From DSAR01 sp034437315 (GTDB lineage: Bacteria > Chloroflexota > Anaerolineae > B4-G1): a stretch of DNA of 38,910 nt. The stretch spans positions 1-38,910 of the forward strand of contig DAOTUC010000006.1 of NCBI GenBank assembly GCA_034437315.1. Reading direction: 5' to 3'. A program made the position numbers and the translations under genes. The notes under the pieces are model-generated. The model was not told the origin of the DNA. It did not search any database and was given only the letters and a program-made list of their open reading frames with translations. This document shows, piece by piece, positions 17,054-25,520 of this stretch; the stretch's first letter is position 1, and every line of letters begins with the position of its first letter.

Positions 17054-17082
17054 TTGGCCTCTTTTCCAATTACACGTATAAT
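17054..17082 (+). promoter_or_regulatory. sigma-70-type promoter upstream of the polyphosphate cluster
   Basis: TTGGCC (17054-17059), an exact 17-nt spacer and a consensus TATAAT (17077-17082). The nearest downstream gene is at 17537, implying a leader of ~450 nt. Confidence 0.6.
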
Positions 17083-17161
17083 ATGGTAACTACTACGCTC
17101 TGAGTCAACACTCCGAACAACTATTGGTGCGTTTCATAAGTTTTTAGGGTATTGCTCATTT

Positions 17162-17263
17162 AGACTTCCGAAGTCTTGAAGGTGCTTAGGATCGATAAAC
17201 GACGTTCTAGCCTGATAGAGAGGCAAGCCTTCTTCAGAATGAGTCAGAAGACTTCGGAAGTCT
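17162..17263. repeat. pair of inverted 15-bp palindromes
   Basis: AGACTTCCGAAGTCT (17162-17176) and AGACTTCGGAAGTCT (17249-17263) are each palindromic around one central base and are exact reverse complements of each other. They bracket ~70 bp of non-coding sequence inside the leader of the polyphosphate cluster, and could be transposon-derived ends or operator sites. Confidence 0.75.
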
Positions 17264-17536
17264 TTACCCCAAGAATTTATGGGAGAGACCACTATAGGGC
17301 AGGTCTCGACCCACCATTTAGCTCAACTCAACCCAATACGCGAATAAACGCACACTCAATCACCTTATGGGTAACAGGCCAACTCCCGTTGACCCTCTCC
17401 CGATCAAAATCGCCTAACAGAGATGGGACGTCTGCCCGGCGGATCATTCATTCGCGAGTATTGGAAGCAAACCATATTGACCTTCAGCGATCAAAAGTGC
17501 AGGGCCGATTGATAAGGAGGCCGCCAGGGGAGTGCA

Positions 17537-20191
17537 ATGGAGATTGAAGCCAAATTCAGGATACCGGACAGGAACACGTTTCAACGCCTGCAAGCAATCG
17601 ATCATCTGGCCGGGTTCTCTCTATCAGCCCATCAAATCCAACAGGTGCGCGACACCTACATGGACACAGCAGGGCAAGCGATTCTGTCCGCCGGTTACGT
17701 CTGCCGGCGGCGCGAGCGGGAATCGAGCGTGCTCATCACCCTCAAAGCGCTCAAAGGCGGTGGCGGCGCGATTCAACGGCGGGAGGAATTGGAGATCGCA
17801 TTGCCCGCTTACCAGCCGCTGGCTCAATGGCCCGAGAGCCCGGCCCGTGAGCGCGTACTCCAGTTGATCGGTCAGGCAAAACTACTCCCGCTTTTCGACC
17901 TGCAACAGACACGCGTGTTCAGACGGATGCACCGCGGAGACGTGACCACGGCGGAGATGAGCCTGGACAACGTCTATCTGACAGCCGGCGGCGACAAACA
18001 GGTCCACCTGATACTGGAGATCGAGCTGTCGCCCGACGGCGACGAGGAAGACCTGGCCCACATTGTACGCCATTTACAAGACGAGCACGGCCTGGAACCA
18101 GAGACCCGGTCGAAGTTCGATCTGGCGATGAATTTCCTCAACCAGGCGTTGCCCGACGACGCGCTTATGACGCCGCAGGAGCGCATCGTCTGCCAGCAGA
18201 TTGCCGCACGACAGGATTCGTACGGACGGCGCGCCCAGGGGCTGATGGCGTTGGACGCGGGGAAGTCCCAGGAAGAAATCGGCGCACAGATTGAGCGCTC
18301 ACCGCGAACCGTGCGCCGGTGGTTAGCCAACTTTCGGGAGAAGCGACTGGACATTTTCCCCGCGCACGTGTTACAGGCCGTAGATCCGGCGTTAGTCTCG
18401 GCCCCGGCGAAAGAAGCGCCCGCGCTTCCATCTGAACAGGACGAACCGCCCCCGGAGGTCTCCCCCGCGCAACCGGCGACGGAAGCGGAAGGGTCGCCCG
18501 CGCCAGCGTCCCCCACGTGGACGCTCGACGACCTGTTCACCCGTTTCGACGTTGATCGCGACCACGCCCGCGCCGTAGCCGACCACGCCCTGGCCCTGTT
18601 CGATCACCTCTCCCCCATCCACGGCCTGCCGCCCGATCGCCGCGCCCTCCTGGAGACGGCGGCGCTGCTGCACAATGTCGGGTTGGAAACCGACCCGCGC
18701 CGCCATCACACGGCGGGGCGCGACATTCTCCTCGACCACCCGCTGACCGGCCTGGACGACGGCGAGCGCCTGACAATCGCGCTGACGACCTTCCTCCATC
18801 GCAAGAAGATGACGGCCAAAAAACTGGACGAGAAACTCGCACACACCGCCTTCGTCGATCTGCCAGAGGAGATGCGGGAGCAGGCCCTGACCCTGGCGGC
18901 CCTGGTGCGAATCGCCGACGGGCTCGATTATTCTCAGACCGGCGACAGTCTGCTAGGCGAAGTACGGGTAGGCGAACAGCAGGTTGAGTTCGAGGTGACG
19001 GGTCCTTACGCGGCCATCGACGCCGCCCGGGCCGAGGAAAAAAGCGACCTGTGGGATTTATTATTCGACACGATCCTGAAATTCTCACTTGTTGCGGAGA
19101 AGAAGCCCCTGCCAGTCGAGACGTCGGATCCCAGTCCGCCAGCGCTGTCCGATCCATCCACACCGCCGGCCGCCCCGCCAGCCGCCCCGCCGGTCGCAAT
19201 GATTCCGGACGAAGCGCCGGAGAGGCCGGGACTGTTGCTTGATGACACGATGGTCGAGGCAGCCCGCAAGACGCTCTACTTCCACTTCCAGCGAATGCTG
19301 TATCACGAGCCAGGCACGCGCCTGGGAGAGGACATTGATGCCTTGCACGATATGCGGGTCGCCACGCGCCGCATGCGGGCGGCTATCGGTGTGTTTGGCG
19401 ATTACCTGAATCTGAAACCGTTGAAACCGATCATCAAAGGCCTGCGGCGCACCGGCCGGCGATTGGGCGCTGTGCGAGACCTGGACGTCTTCTGGGAGAA
19501 GACCCAGCGCTACCTGGACGACCTGCCGCCAGAACGACAGGACGAACTGGCCCCCTTGCGAGAGGTCTGGGAGGCGGAACGGGCGCGTAAGCGAGAAAAG
19601 ATGCTGGCATACCTGGACGGAGAGCGATACGCCCGCTTCAAAGAGCGCTTCGGTGAATTCTTGCAATCGCCCGACGTCAGCGCCCTGCCCCTGATCACCG
19701 CGAAGGGAGAAGCGACGCCCCATCGACTGCGCCACGTGGCCCCGGTGATGATCTACGAGCGATTGGCGAGCCTCCTGGCCTACGACGAGTGGGTGACCCA
19801 GCAGGATGTCCCGCTGGAACGCTTGCATCGCCTCCGCATCGCAGCCAAGCGATTGCGCTACACGTTAGAGTTCCTGGAAGAGACGCTGGCCCCACAGACC
19901 AGGGACCTGATCAAGGAGATAAAGAAGCTCCAGGATCACCTGGGCGATCTTCAAGACGCCGTCGTAGCCAGCGCGCTGCTGCGCGATTTCTTGACCTGGG
20001 GGACCTGGGGGCGCGCTAAAGGGAAGATGGAAGCGCCCGTAGAACCGATCGTCGCGCCCGGCGTCGCGACTTACATGGCACAGAGACAATTGGAACTCCA
20101 GCATCTATTAGATACATTTCCGCAGGCCTGGACTTACTTCCAGGGCATTGAGTTCAGGCGCGCGATAGCGGTGCTCATATCGGTATTGTGA
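17537..20191 (+). CDS. CYTH-HTH-HD-CHAD fusion protein (polyphosphate/triphosphate metabolism)
   Basis: An 884-aa multidomain protein. Residues 1-~205 are a CYTH domain (ExExK as EIEAKF at 2-7), a tunnel-fold triphosphatase/adenylate cyclase family. Residues ~215-275 are a helix-turn-helix-like segment (AGKSQEEIGAQIERSPRTVRRW). Residues ~330-517 resemble the C-terminal HD module of Ppx/GppA (LLHNVG, HHTAGRDILLDHPL, ALVRIADGLDYS), but the HD pair is HN. A Pro/Ala linker (~523-555) follows. Residues ~568-870 are CHAD, a helical domain known to bind polyphosphate, with LHDMRVATRRMRA and LHRLRIAAKRLRY histidine/arginine helices. It heads a cluster with two PPK2s and PPK1, so a polyphosphate-binding hydrolase or regulator is likely. 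Activity is not proven by sequence. Confidence 0.88.
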   Translation: MEIEAKFRIPDRNTFQRLQAIDHLAGFSLSAHQIQQVRDTYMDTAGQAILSAGYVCRRRERESSVLITLKALKGGGGAIQRREELEIALPAYQPLAQWPESPARERVLQLIGQAKLLPLFDLQQTRVFRRMHRGDVTTAEMSLDNVYLTAGGDKQVHLILEIELSPDGDEEDLAHIVRHLQDEHGLEPETRSKFDLAMNFLNQALPDDALMTPQERIVCQQIAARQDSYGRRAQGLMALDAGKSQEEIGAQIERSPRTVRRWLANFREKRLDIFPAHVLQAVDPALVSAPAKEAPALPSEQDEPPPEVSPAQPATEAEGSPAPASPTWTLDDLFTRFDVDRDHARAVADHALALFDHLSPIHGLPPDRRALLETAALLHNVGLETDPRRHHTAGRDILLDHPLTGLDDGERLTIALTTFLHRKKMTAKKLDEKLAHTAFVDLPEEMREQALTLAALVRIADGLDYSQTGDSLLGEVRVGEQQVEFEVTGPYAAIDAARAEEKSDLWDLLFDTILKFSLVAEKKPLPVETSDPSPPALSDPSTPPAAPPAAPPVAMIPDEAPERPGLLLDDTMVEAARKTLYFHFQRMLYHEPGTRLGEDIDALHDMRVATRRMRAAIGVFGDYLNLKPLKPIIKGLRRTGRRLGAVRDLDVFWEKTQRYLDDLPPERQDELAPLREVWEAERARKREKMLAYLDGERYARFKERFGEFLQSPDVSALPLITAKGEATPHRLRHVAPVMIYERLASLLAYDEWVTQQDVPLERLHRLRIAAKRLRYTLEFLEETLAPQTRDLIKEIKKLQDHLGDLQDAVVASALLRDFLTWGTWGRAKGKMEAPVEPIVAPGVATYMAQRQLELQHLLDTFPQAWTYFQGIEFRRAIAVLISVL

Positions 20192-20218
20192 ATTGGAGAG
20201 GCCGGAAAGGAGCGAGAC

Positions 20219-20992
20219 ATGTTAGAAAAGGTCGATTTATCCAAGAAGCTTAAGAAGAAGGTGTATAAAGAGGAACGGAATCGCTTGCGGCAACGCCTGT
20301 ACGACCTGGAAAAAGCGTGCTGGGATGCCGACCTGCCCAGCATCATCCTCTTCGAGGGGTGGGACGCCGCCGGCAAGGGCACGTCGATCAATCAACTCAC
20401 CCGGCGGCTCGACCCACGCGGTTTCAAGCTCCACGCCATTCAGGCGCCGCGCACTTACGAAACTCACATGCCGTGGTTGTGGCGCTTCTGGCAGAAGCTG
20501 CCCAACTACGGCGAGATGGCTATCTTCGATCGCAGTTGGTACGGCCGGGTGATGGTCGAGCGCGTGGAGGGTTTCACCCCGGAGGCGGAGTGGCGCAAAG
20601 CCTACCGGGACATCGTCAATTTCGAGCGCACCCTGTCCGACGATGGCTACATCATCGTCAAATTCTTCCTCCACATCAGCAAGAAAGAACAGAAACGACG
20701 CTTCAAGAAGCTGGAGAAAGACCCGCTGGAGGCGTGGCGCGTTCAACCGGAGGACTGGGAGCATCATCGCAAGTATGATCAGTACGTCTCAGCTATCGAA
20801 GAGATGTTGGAACGGACCGATACCGAGTGGGGGCGGTGGACCATCGTAGAGGCTACCGACAAGCGATGGGCCCGCGTCAAAATATTTAGGACGGTCGTCG
20901 ATCGCTTGACCTACGCGCTGCAAGAACGCGGTCATCCCCTGCCGGCCATATGGTTGGAGGAGGAGAGCGAAAAGCAAGGAGAGGGGGCATAG
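20219..20992 (+). CDS. ppk2: polyphosphate kinase 2 family protein (first copy)
   Basis: PPK2-type polyphosphate:nucleotide phosphotransferase of 257 aa, a single P-loop domain in the cytoplasm. It shows Walker A in FEGWDAAGKGT, LDPRGF, the Walker B/lid motif FDRSWYGRVMVERVEGF, and RFKKLEKDP. The family moves phosphate between polyphosphate and NDP/NMP (or makes polyP). The start at 20219 follows AAGGAGCGAG. It is 27 nt after the CYTH-CHAD gene and 2 nt before the next PPK2, so it is part of one operon. Class (ADP versus AMP phosphorylation) cannot be told safely by eye. Confidence 0.9.
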   Translation: MLEKVDLSKKLKKKVYKEERNRLRQRLYDLEKACWDADLPSIILFEGWDAAGKGTSINQLTRRLDPRGFKLHAIQAPRTYETHMPWLWRFWQKLPNYGEMAIFDRSWYGRVMVERVEGFTPEAEWRKAYRDIVNFERTLSDDGYIIVKFFLHISKKEQKRRFKKLEKDPLEAWRVQPEDWEHHRKYDQYVSAIEEMLERTDTEWGRWTIVEATDKRWARVKIFRTVVDRLTYALQERGHPLPAIWLEEESEKQGEGA

Positions 20993-20994
20993 CC

Positions 20995-21753
20995 ATGTTG
21001 GAAACGATTGATCTGGACAAGTCTCTGACGAAAGAGGAATACAAAACCCAGTTGATTCGCCATCAAATCCAGTTGCGCCAACTTGCTTACCAGCTTTACG
21101 AACAGAAACGAACCCTGATACTCGTATACGAAGGGTGGGACGCCGGGGGCAAGGGCGGCAACATCAAGCGCGTCACCGAGCGCCTGGACCCCCGAGGATA
21201 CGAGGTTTTCTCCATCGCCGCGCCCAAGGGGGAGGACGCGACCCATCATTACTTGTGGCGCTTCTGGCGGCGGCTCAAGCCGCCCGACGAGAAGCAAATC
21301 CTCATCTTCGACCGGAGTTGGTACGGGCGCGTGATGGTCGAGCGGATCGAGGGATTCTGCACCGAGGAGGAATGGCGGCGGGCCTACCGAGAGATCAACG
21401 AGTTCGAGCGCCAACTGGTCGATTTTGGCATGATTATGGCCAAATTCTGGATTCACATCAGCCAGGACGAACAACTTCGTCGCTTCGAGGCGCGGCGGCA
21501 CATCGCCTACAAACAATGGAAACTGACCGACGAGGATTGGCGCAACCGCGATAAGTGGGAGCGCTACGAAGAGGCGGTCGAGGATATGCTTCTGCGGACC
21601 AGCACCATCACGGCGCCGTGGACGATCGTGGAGGGCAACGACAAGCTATACGCGCGGGTCAAGGCCCTGCGCACCCTGGTCGATCTATTGAGCCAGGAGT
21701 TAAACTACGAACCGGTCGACCCCCACGAAGGAAAGGCCAAGAAAAAGAAATAG
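20995..21753 (+). CDS. ppk2: polyphosphate kinase 2 family protein (second copy)
   Basis: Second PPK2 paralogue, 252 aa. It has VYEGWDAGGKGGNIKR (Walker A), RLDPRGYEV, FDRSWYGRVMVERIEGF and IVEGNDKLYARVK. It differs from copy one in the Walker A (AGGKGG versus AAGKGT) and in the substrate-facing segment after LDPRG, suggesting a different nucleotide preference or chain-length role; this is inference. ATG 20995 was chosen because it follows AAGGAGAGGGGG and the fold begins soon after; the longer open frame from 20950 would overlap the previous gene. It ends directly before ppk1. Confidence 0.9.
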   Translation: MLETIDLDKSLTKEEYKTQLIRHQIQLRQLAYQLYEQKRTLILVYEGWDAGGKGGNIKRVTERLDPRGYEVFSIAAPKGEDATHHYLWRFWRRLKPPDEKQILIFDRSWYGRVMVERIEGFCTEEEWRRAYREINEFERQLVDFGMIMAKFWIHISQDEQLRRFEARRHIAYKQWKLTDEDWRNRDKWERYEEAVEDMLLRTSTITAPWTIVEGNDKLYARVKALRTLVDLLSQELNYEPVDPHEGKAKKKK

Positions 21754-21756
21754 GTG

Positions 21757-23889
21757 ATGGGAAAAAAGAAAAAGAAGAGCAATAAACATATTGACCTGGA
21801 TGATCCCAACCTGTACATCAACCGGGAGTTGAGTTTTCTACAGTTCAACCACCGGGTGTTGGAGGAAGCGCTCAGTCAGCGCCACCCCCTGCTGGAACGG
21901 GTCAAGTTCCTCTCGATCTTCGCCAACAACCTGGACGAGTTCTTCATGATTCGCGTCTCTGGCCTGCGGCGGCAGTTGGCCGCGGGCGCGTTGGAAGCGC
22001 CGCCCGATGGGATGACGCCGGCCGAGCAATTGGCCGCCATCCGCCGGCAGTTATTGCCGGAACTGGCCCGGCTCTACGATTGCTGGCATCAGGATCTGTT
22101 GCCCAAGCTCCGCGAGGCGGACATCAAGGTGCTCCATTACGACGACCTCAAGCGCAAGCAGCGTCACCTGCTCCGCGAGTATTTTCGACAGGAGATTTTC
22201 CCCGCGCTGACACCCCTGGCCTTCGATCCGAGCCATCCGTTTCCCCACATCTCCAACCTCAGCATCAACCTGGCGGTGGTGGTCAACGATCCGACCCACG
22301 GGCGGCGATTCGCCCGCTTGAAAGTGCCGAACATCTTCCCCCGCCTGTTGCGCACTCCCAGCGAGGAAACAGCCGACGAATACCACGGATTGGGGTTGAC
22401 GAAGGCAGTGTCCAACACCTTCGTCTGGCTGGAGGAGGTCATCATCGCCAATCTGGACATCCTCTTCCCCGGCGTCGAGGTTCTGGACGCTTATCCCTTC
22501 CGCATCACGCGCGACGCCGACCCGGAGATTGAGGAGGACGAGGCGTCGGACCTCCTGTTGGCTATCCAGGAAAGTGTGCGCAAGCGGCATTTCGGCTCGG
22601 CGGTGCGCCTGGAGATCGATGGCACGATGCCGGAACACGTGCGCGATATCCTGGTCGATAATCTCAATCTGGCGCCCTACCAGGTCTACACCGCCGACGG
22701 CCCCATCGGGCTGGCCGACGTGATGGAGTTGACCGACGTCAACGCGCCCGACCTGAAAGATCCGCCCTTCCAAGCGGCGACGCCGCCGGTTCTATCGACC
22801 GACGAGAACATCTTCTCGGTCATCCGGCGGCATAACATTCTCCTCTACCATCCCTACGACAGCTTCGACCCCGTGATTGAGTTCGTGCGCAAGGCGGCGC
22901 GCGACCCGGAGGTGTTGGCGATCAAGCAGACGCTGTATCGCGTGGGCCCCAACTCGCCTATCGTGGCCGCCCTGATGCGGGCCCGGGAGAACGGCAAACA
23001 AGTCGCCGTCCTGGTGGAACTCAAAGCCCGTTTCGACGAGGAGAACAACATCGTCTGGGCCAGAGCCCTGGAGCGGGCGGGCGTGCACGTGATCTACGGC
23101 CTGGTGGGATTGAAGACCCACGCCAAGGTATGCATGGTCGTGCGCCACGAACGGGACGGGATCCGCTATTACGTCCACATGGGCACGGGCAACTATAACA
23201 ACGTCACCGCCCGCGTCTACGCCGACATCGGCTACTTCACCAACGATCCCGAAATCGGCGCCGATCTATCCGACCTCTTCAACTCGCTCACAGGTTATGC
23301 GCACCAGGATACATACCGTAAGTTGTTGGTCGCGCCCGGCAAAATGCAACAGCAGATCATCGCCCGCATCGACCGCGAGATTGAGCGACACGAGAAGCAC
23401 GGCGATGGTCGGCTGGCCTTCAAGATGAACGCACTGGTGGATAAGGCCTGCATCCAGGCGCTCTACCGGGCCTCTCAAGCCGGCATACAGGTCGACCTGA
23501 ACGTGCGCGGCATCTGCTGCCTGCGCCCAGGCGTGGCGGGAGTGAGCGAGAACATCACCGTGACGTCCATCGTCGGGCGCTTCCTGGAACACGCACGCAT
23601 TTACTACTTCCGCAACGGAGGAGAGGAAGAAGTCCTGCTGGGAAGCGCCGACCTCATGCCGCGCAACCTCTACCGGCGGGTGGAGACGTTATTCCCCGTA
23701 GAGGATCCGGGCCTCAAAACCACCCTACGCGATCACATCCTGGATCTCCACCTACGGGATAACGTACAGGCTCGGCGCTTATTGCCAGATGGACGCTACG
23801 AGCGCCTACAGCCCGAATCTGACGAAGCGAGACTCGATTCCCAATCCTGGTTGATTGAGCACCGGGGCGTCTGGCACCGAGAAGAGTGA
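21757..23889 (+). CDS. ppk: polyphosphate kinase 1
   Basis: PPK1 of 710 aa, the typical length. It makes long-chain polyphosphate from ATP. The N-terminal domain has the family's NRELSFLQFNHRVLEEA and LSIFANNLDEFFMIRVSG. The catalytic part carries LYRVGPNSPIVAALMRARENGKQVAVLVELKARFDEE as a family hallmark, the autophosphorylated-type His455 in KTHAKVCMV, and the second conserved His612 in EHARIYYFRNG. The start is ATG 21757, just after the previous stop (in-frame GTG 21754 is also possible). Tight spacing to the PPK2 genes shows one operon. Confidence 0.95.
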   Translation: MGKKKKKSNKHIDLDDPNLYINRELSFLQFNHRVLEEALSQRHPLLERVKFLSIFANNLDEFFMIRVSGLRRQLAAGALEAPPDGMTPAEQLAAIRRQLLPELARLYDCWHQDLLPKLREADIKVLHYDDLKRKQRHLLREYFRQEIFPALTPLAFDPSHPFPHISNLSINLAVVVNDPTHGRRFARLKVPNIFPRLLRTPSEETADEYHGLGLTKAVSNTFVWLEEVIIANLDILFPGVEVLDAYPFRITRDADPEIEEDEASDLLLAIQESVRKRHFGSAVRLEIDGTMPEHVRDILVDNLNLAPYQVYTADGPIGLADVMELTDVNAPDLKDPPFQAATPPVLSTDENIFSVIRRHNILLYHPYDSFDPVIEFVRKAARDPEVLAIKQTLYRVGPNSPIVAALMRARENGKQVAVLVELKARFDEENNIVWARALERAGVHVIYGLVGLKTHAKVCMVVRHERDGIRYYVHMGTGNYNNVTARVYADIGYFTNDPEIGADLSDLFNSLTGYAHQDTYRKLLVAPGKMQQQIIARIDREIERHEKHGDGRLAFKMNALVDKACIQALYRASQAGIQVDLNVRGICCLRPGVAGVSENITVTSIVGRFLEHARIYYFRNGGEEEVLLGSADLMPRNLYRRVETLFPVEDPGLKTTLRDHILDLHLRDNVQARRLLPDGRYERLQPESDEARLDSQSWLIEHRGVWHREE

Positions 23890-23898
23890 TGGTAACCG

Positions 23899-25308
23899 AT
23901 GGCGGGAAAACAACGAGTCGCCTTGATCGGGGATGTGCACGCTAACTTGCCGGCCCTGGAGACCGTCCTGGCCCACGCCCGCCAACACGGAGCCGAAGCG
24001 ATCTGGGACGTCGGCGACGTCGTCGGCTACGGCCCCTTCCCAGAAGCCTCGATCCGGCGTCTGCAAGAGGAGAACGTCATCAGCATCGTGGGAAATTACG
24101 ACCTCAAGGTGTTGGCATTCGAGGCGAAAAGGAAAAAGTGGCGGCGGAAGAAACGCCCGGAAAAGTTTCTGGCCTTCCAGTGGGCCTACGCCAACCTCTC
24201 AGAGGGAAGTCGCCGCTATCTTCGCTCCTTACCCCAAAAGCGCACGATCGAGATCGCCGGACGGCGTATCCTGCTGACCCACGGCAGCCCGGCTTCGATC
24301 GAGGAGCATTTAACCCCGGTGACCTCCCAGGAGCGGCTTGAGGCGCTGTCCAAGATGATCGACGCCGACGTGCTCGTGTGCGGACATTCGCACCGGCCCT
24401 TTGTGCGCCGGGCCGGCGAGACGTTGTTCGTCAACACCGGCAGCGTGGGGCGGCCCGACGACGGCGATCCACGGGCCGCTTACGCCATTCTGGACGTGGG
24501 GACAGCGGTGCGCGTGCGCCACTATCGGCTGACCTACGACGTCGAGGCGGCGGTCGGCGCGATCCGTGAGCGCCGGCTGCCCGAGGCCTTGGCCCAGGTG
24601 CTGATCCAGGGCCGAGACCTGGGAAGGGTGCTGGCAGCGCCGGAGACGTGGTCGACGCCCGATCCCGACGCCGCCATAGGCGCATCTATCGCATCTATCG
24701 CATCTATCGCCCAGACGGTGGAAGGGAAACGTCGCTTGGAGGCCGTGTTGGCGACGGCTGAAACGTACCACTACGAGGCGGCTCACGCTCGCCAGGTGAC
24801 GCGATTGGCGTTGCGGCTTTTCGACGAGACGCGACCCATGCACCGGCTGGACGCGGAGGCGCGCTTCTTGCTGCGGTGCGGGGCGCTGTTGCACGATATC
24901 GGCTGGATCGAGGGGCAAAAAGGCCATCACAAGACCTCTCTGCGCTTGATCCTGGAGACCGACCGGCTGCCCTTCGATGCGCGAGAACGGCGCGTCATCG
25001 CTTCCATCGCCCGTTACCACCGCGGCGCGCTGCCCAAGGATAAGCACGAGCACTTCGCCGCCCTGTCGCCGGTGGATCAATGGCGGGTCTCGATCCTGGC
25101 GGGCCTGTTGCGCGTGGCCGACGGACTGGATTGCACCCACCGGAGCGTGGTGGTGGATCTCGCGTGCAAGATCACCCCGGAGAACACCATCGTGCGCTGT
25201 ACGACGCGGGGCAACGCGGAACCAGAGCGGGAACAAGCCTTGGATAAAGGGGATCTGTGGGAGCGGGTTTTTAGGCGACGCTTGCTCATTGAGCAGCGGC
25301 CGGCCTGA
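23899..25308 (+). CDS. metallophosphoesterase-HD fusion protein
   Basis: A 469-aa two-part enzyme. Residues ~5-215 are a YfcE/MJ0936-type calcineurin-like phosphoesterase with all metal motifs: GDVHANLPAL, DVGDVVGYGP, GNYDLKV, LTHGSP and GHSHRPF. Residues ~285-460 are a Ppx/GppA-C-like HD module with an intact LLHDIG, then GHHKTSLRLIL, RYHRGALPK and GLLRVADGLDCTHRS. The linker has three 9-bp tandem repeats coding ASI (24682-24708). It lies 9 nt after ppk1, so it belongs to the polyphosphate operon. A phosphatase/phosphodiesterase that acts on polyphosphate or a signalling nucleotide is a reasonable inference. I am not aware of a characterised protein with exactly this combination. Confidence 0.88.
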   Translation: MAGKQRVALIGDVHANLPALETVLAHARQHGAEAIWDVGDVVGYGPFPEASIRRLQEENVISIVGNYDLKVLAFEAKRKKWRRKKRPEKFLAFQWAYANLSEGSRRYLRSLPQKRTIEIAGRRILLTHGSPASIEEHLTPVTSQERLEALSKMIDADVLVCGHSHRPFVRRAGETLFVNTGSVGRPDDGDPRAAYAILDVGTAVRVRHYRLTYDVEAAVGAIRERRLPEALAQVLIQGRDLGRVLAAPETWSTPDPDAAIGASIASIASIAQTVEGKRRLEAVLATAETYHYEAAHARQVTRLALRLFDETRPMHRLDAEARFLLRCGALLHDIGWIEGQKGHHKTSLRLILETDRLPFDARERRVIASIARYHRGALPKDKHEHFAALSPVDQWRVSILAGLLRVADGLDCTHRSVVVDLACKITPENTIVRCTTRGNAEPEREQALDKGDLWERVFRRRLLIEQRPA

Positions 25309-25340
25309 GACTGGTGAGGCTAGGTCTAAATCGCGTCTCT

Positions 25341-25369
25341 TTGACCTATTCTCTATCTTATGGTAAACT
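25341..25369 (+). promoter_or_regulatory. sigma-70-type promoter upstream of the FDH operon
   Basis: TTGACC (25341-25346), a 17-nt spacer and TAAACT (25364-25369). The first downstream signal is the terminator at 25494-25520, so a ~145-nt short RNA or an attenuated leader would be made before nuoE-like 25683. Confidence 0.5.
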
Positions 25370-25493
25370 CTAGCATTGAGTGTCCGTCCAAAACACCCAC
25401 GTTGAGCACTCTGGTCAACCCCTTGATCGTGCGCTTCTTAAAAAAGGAAACCCGACACCCAAAGTCAGAAACCATGTTTTTGTGGCCTCGCTT

Positions 25494-25520
25494 CCGCCGG
25501 GTTAAAAACCCGGCGGTTTT
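25494..25520 (+). terminator. terminator hairpin in the FDH leader
   Basis: CCGCCGGGTT (25494-25503) pairs with AACCCGGCGG (25507-25516) around AAA, followed by TTTTCT. It lies between a promoter and the FDH genes, so it may be an attenuator or may end transcription from the polyphosphate operon. Confidence 0.8.

Larger units (their letters stand above)
16881..17536. other. 656-bp intergenic leader of the polyphosphate cluster
   Basis: No gene is supported here. It contains a sigma-70 promoter at 17054-17082, two short palindromes at 17162-17176 and 17249-17263 that are reverse complements of each other, and a possible small hairpin near 17006-17024. An open frame at 17176-17547 starts with TTG, has no good ribosome binding site, and its product (many R, S, T, P) does not look like a protein. 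The ribosome binding site region of the next gene has AAGGAGG at 17515-17521 and GGGGAG near 17527. Confidence 0.6.

Noticed and set aside
17176..17547. A 123-aa open frame upstream of the CYTH-CHAD gene
   Set aside because: TTG start, no good ribosome binding site, overlaps the next gene, contains the palindromic repeat and has an unprotein-like composition.
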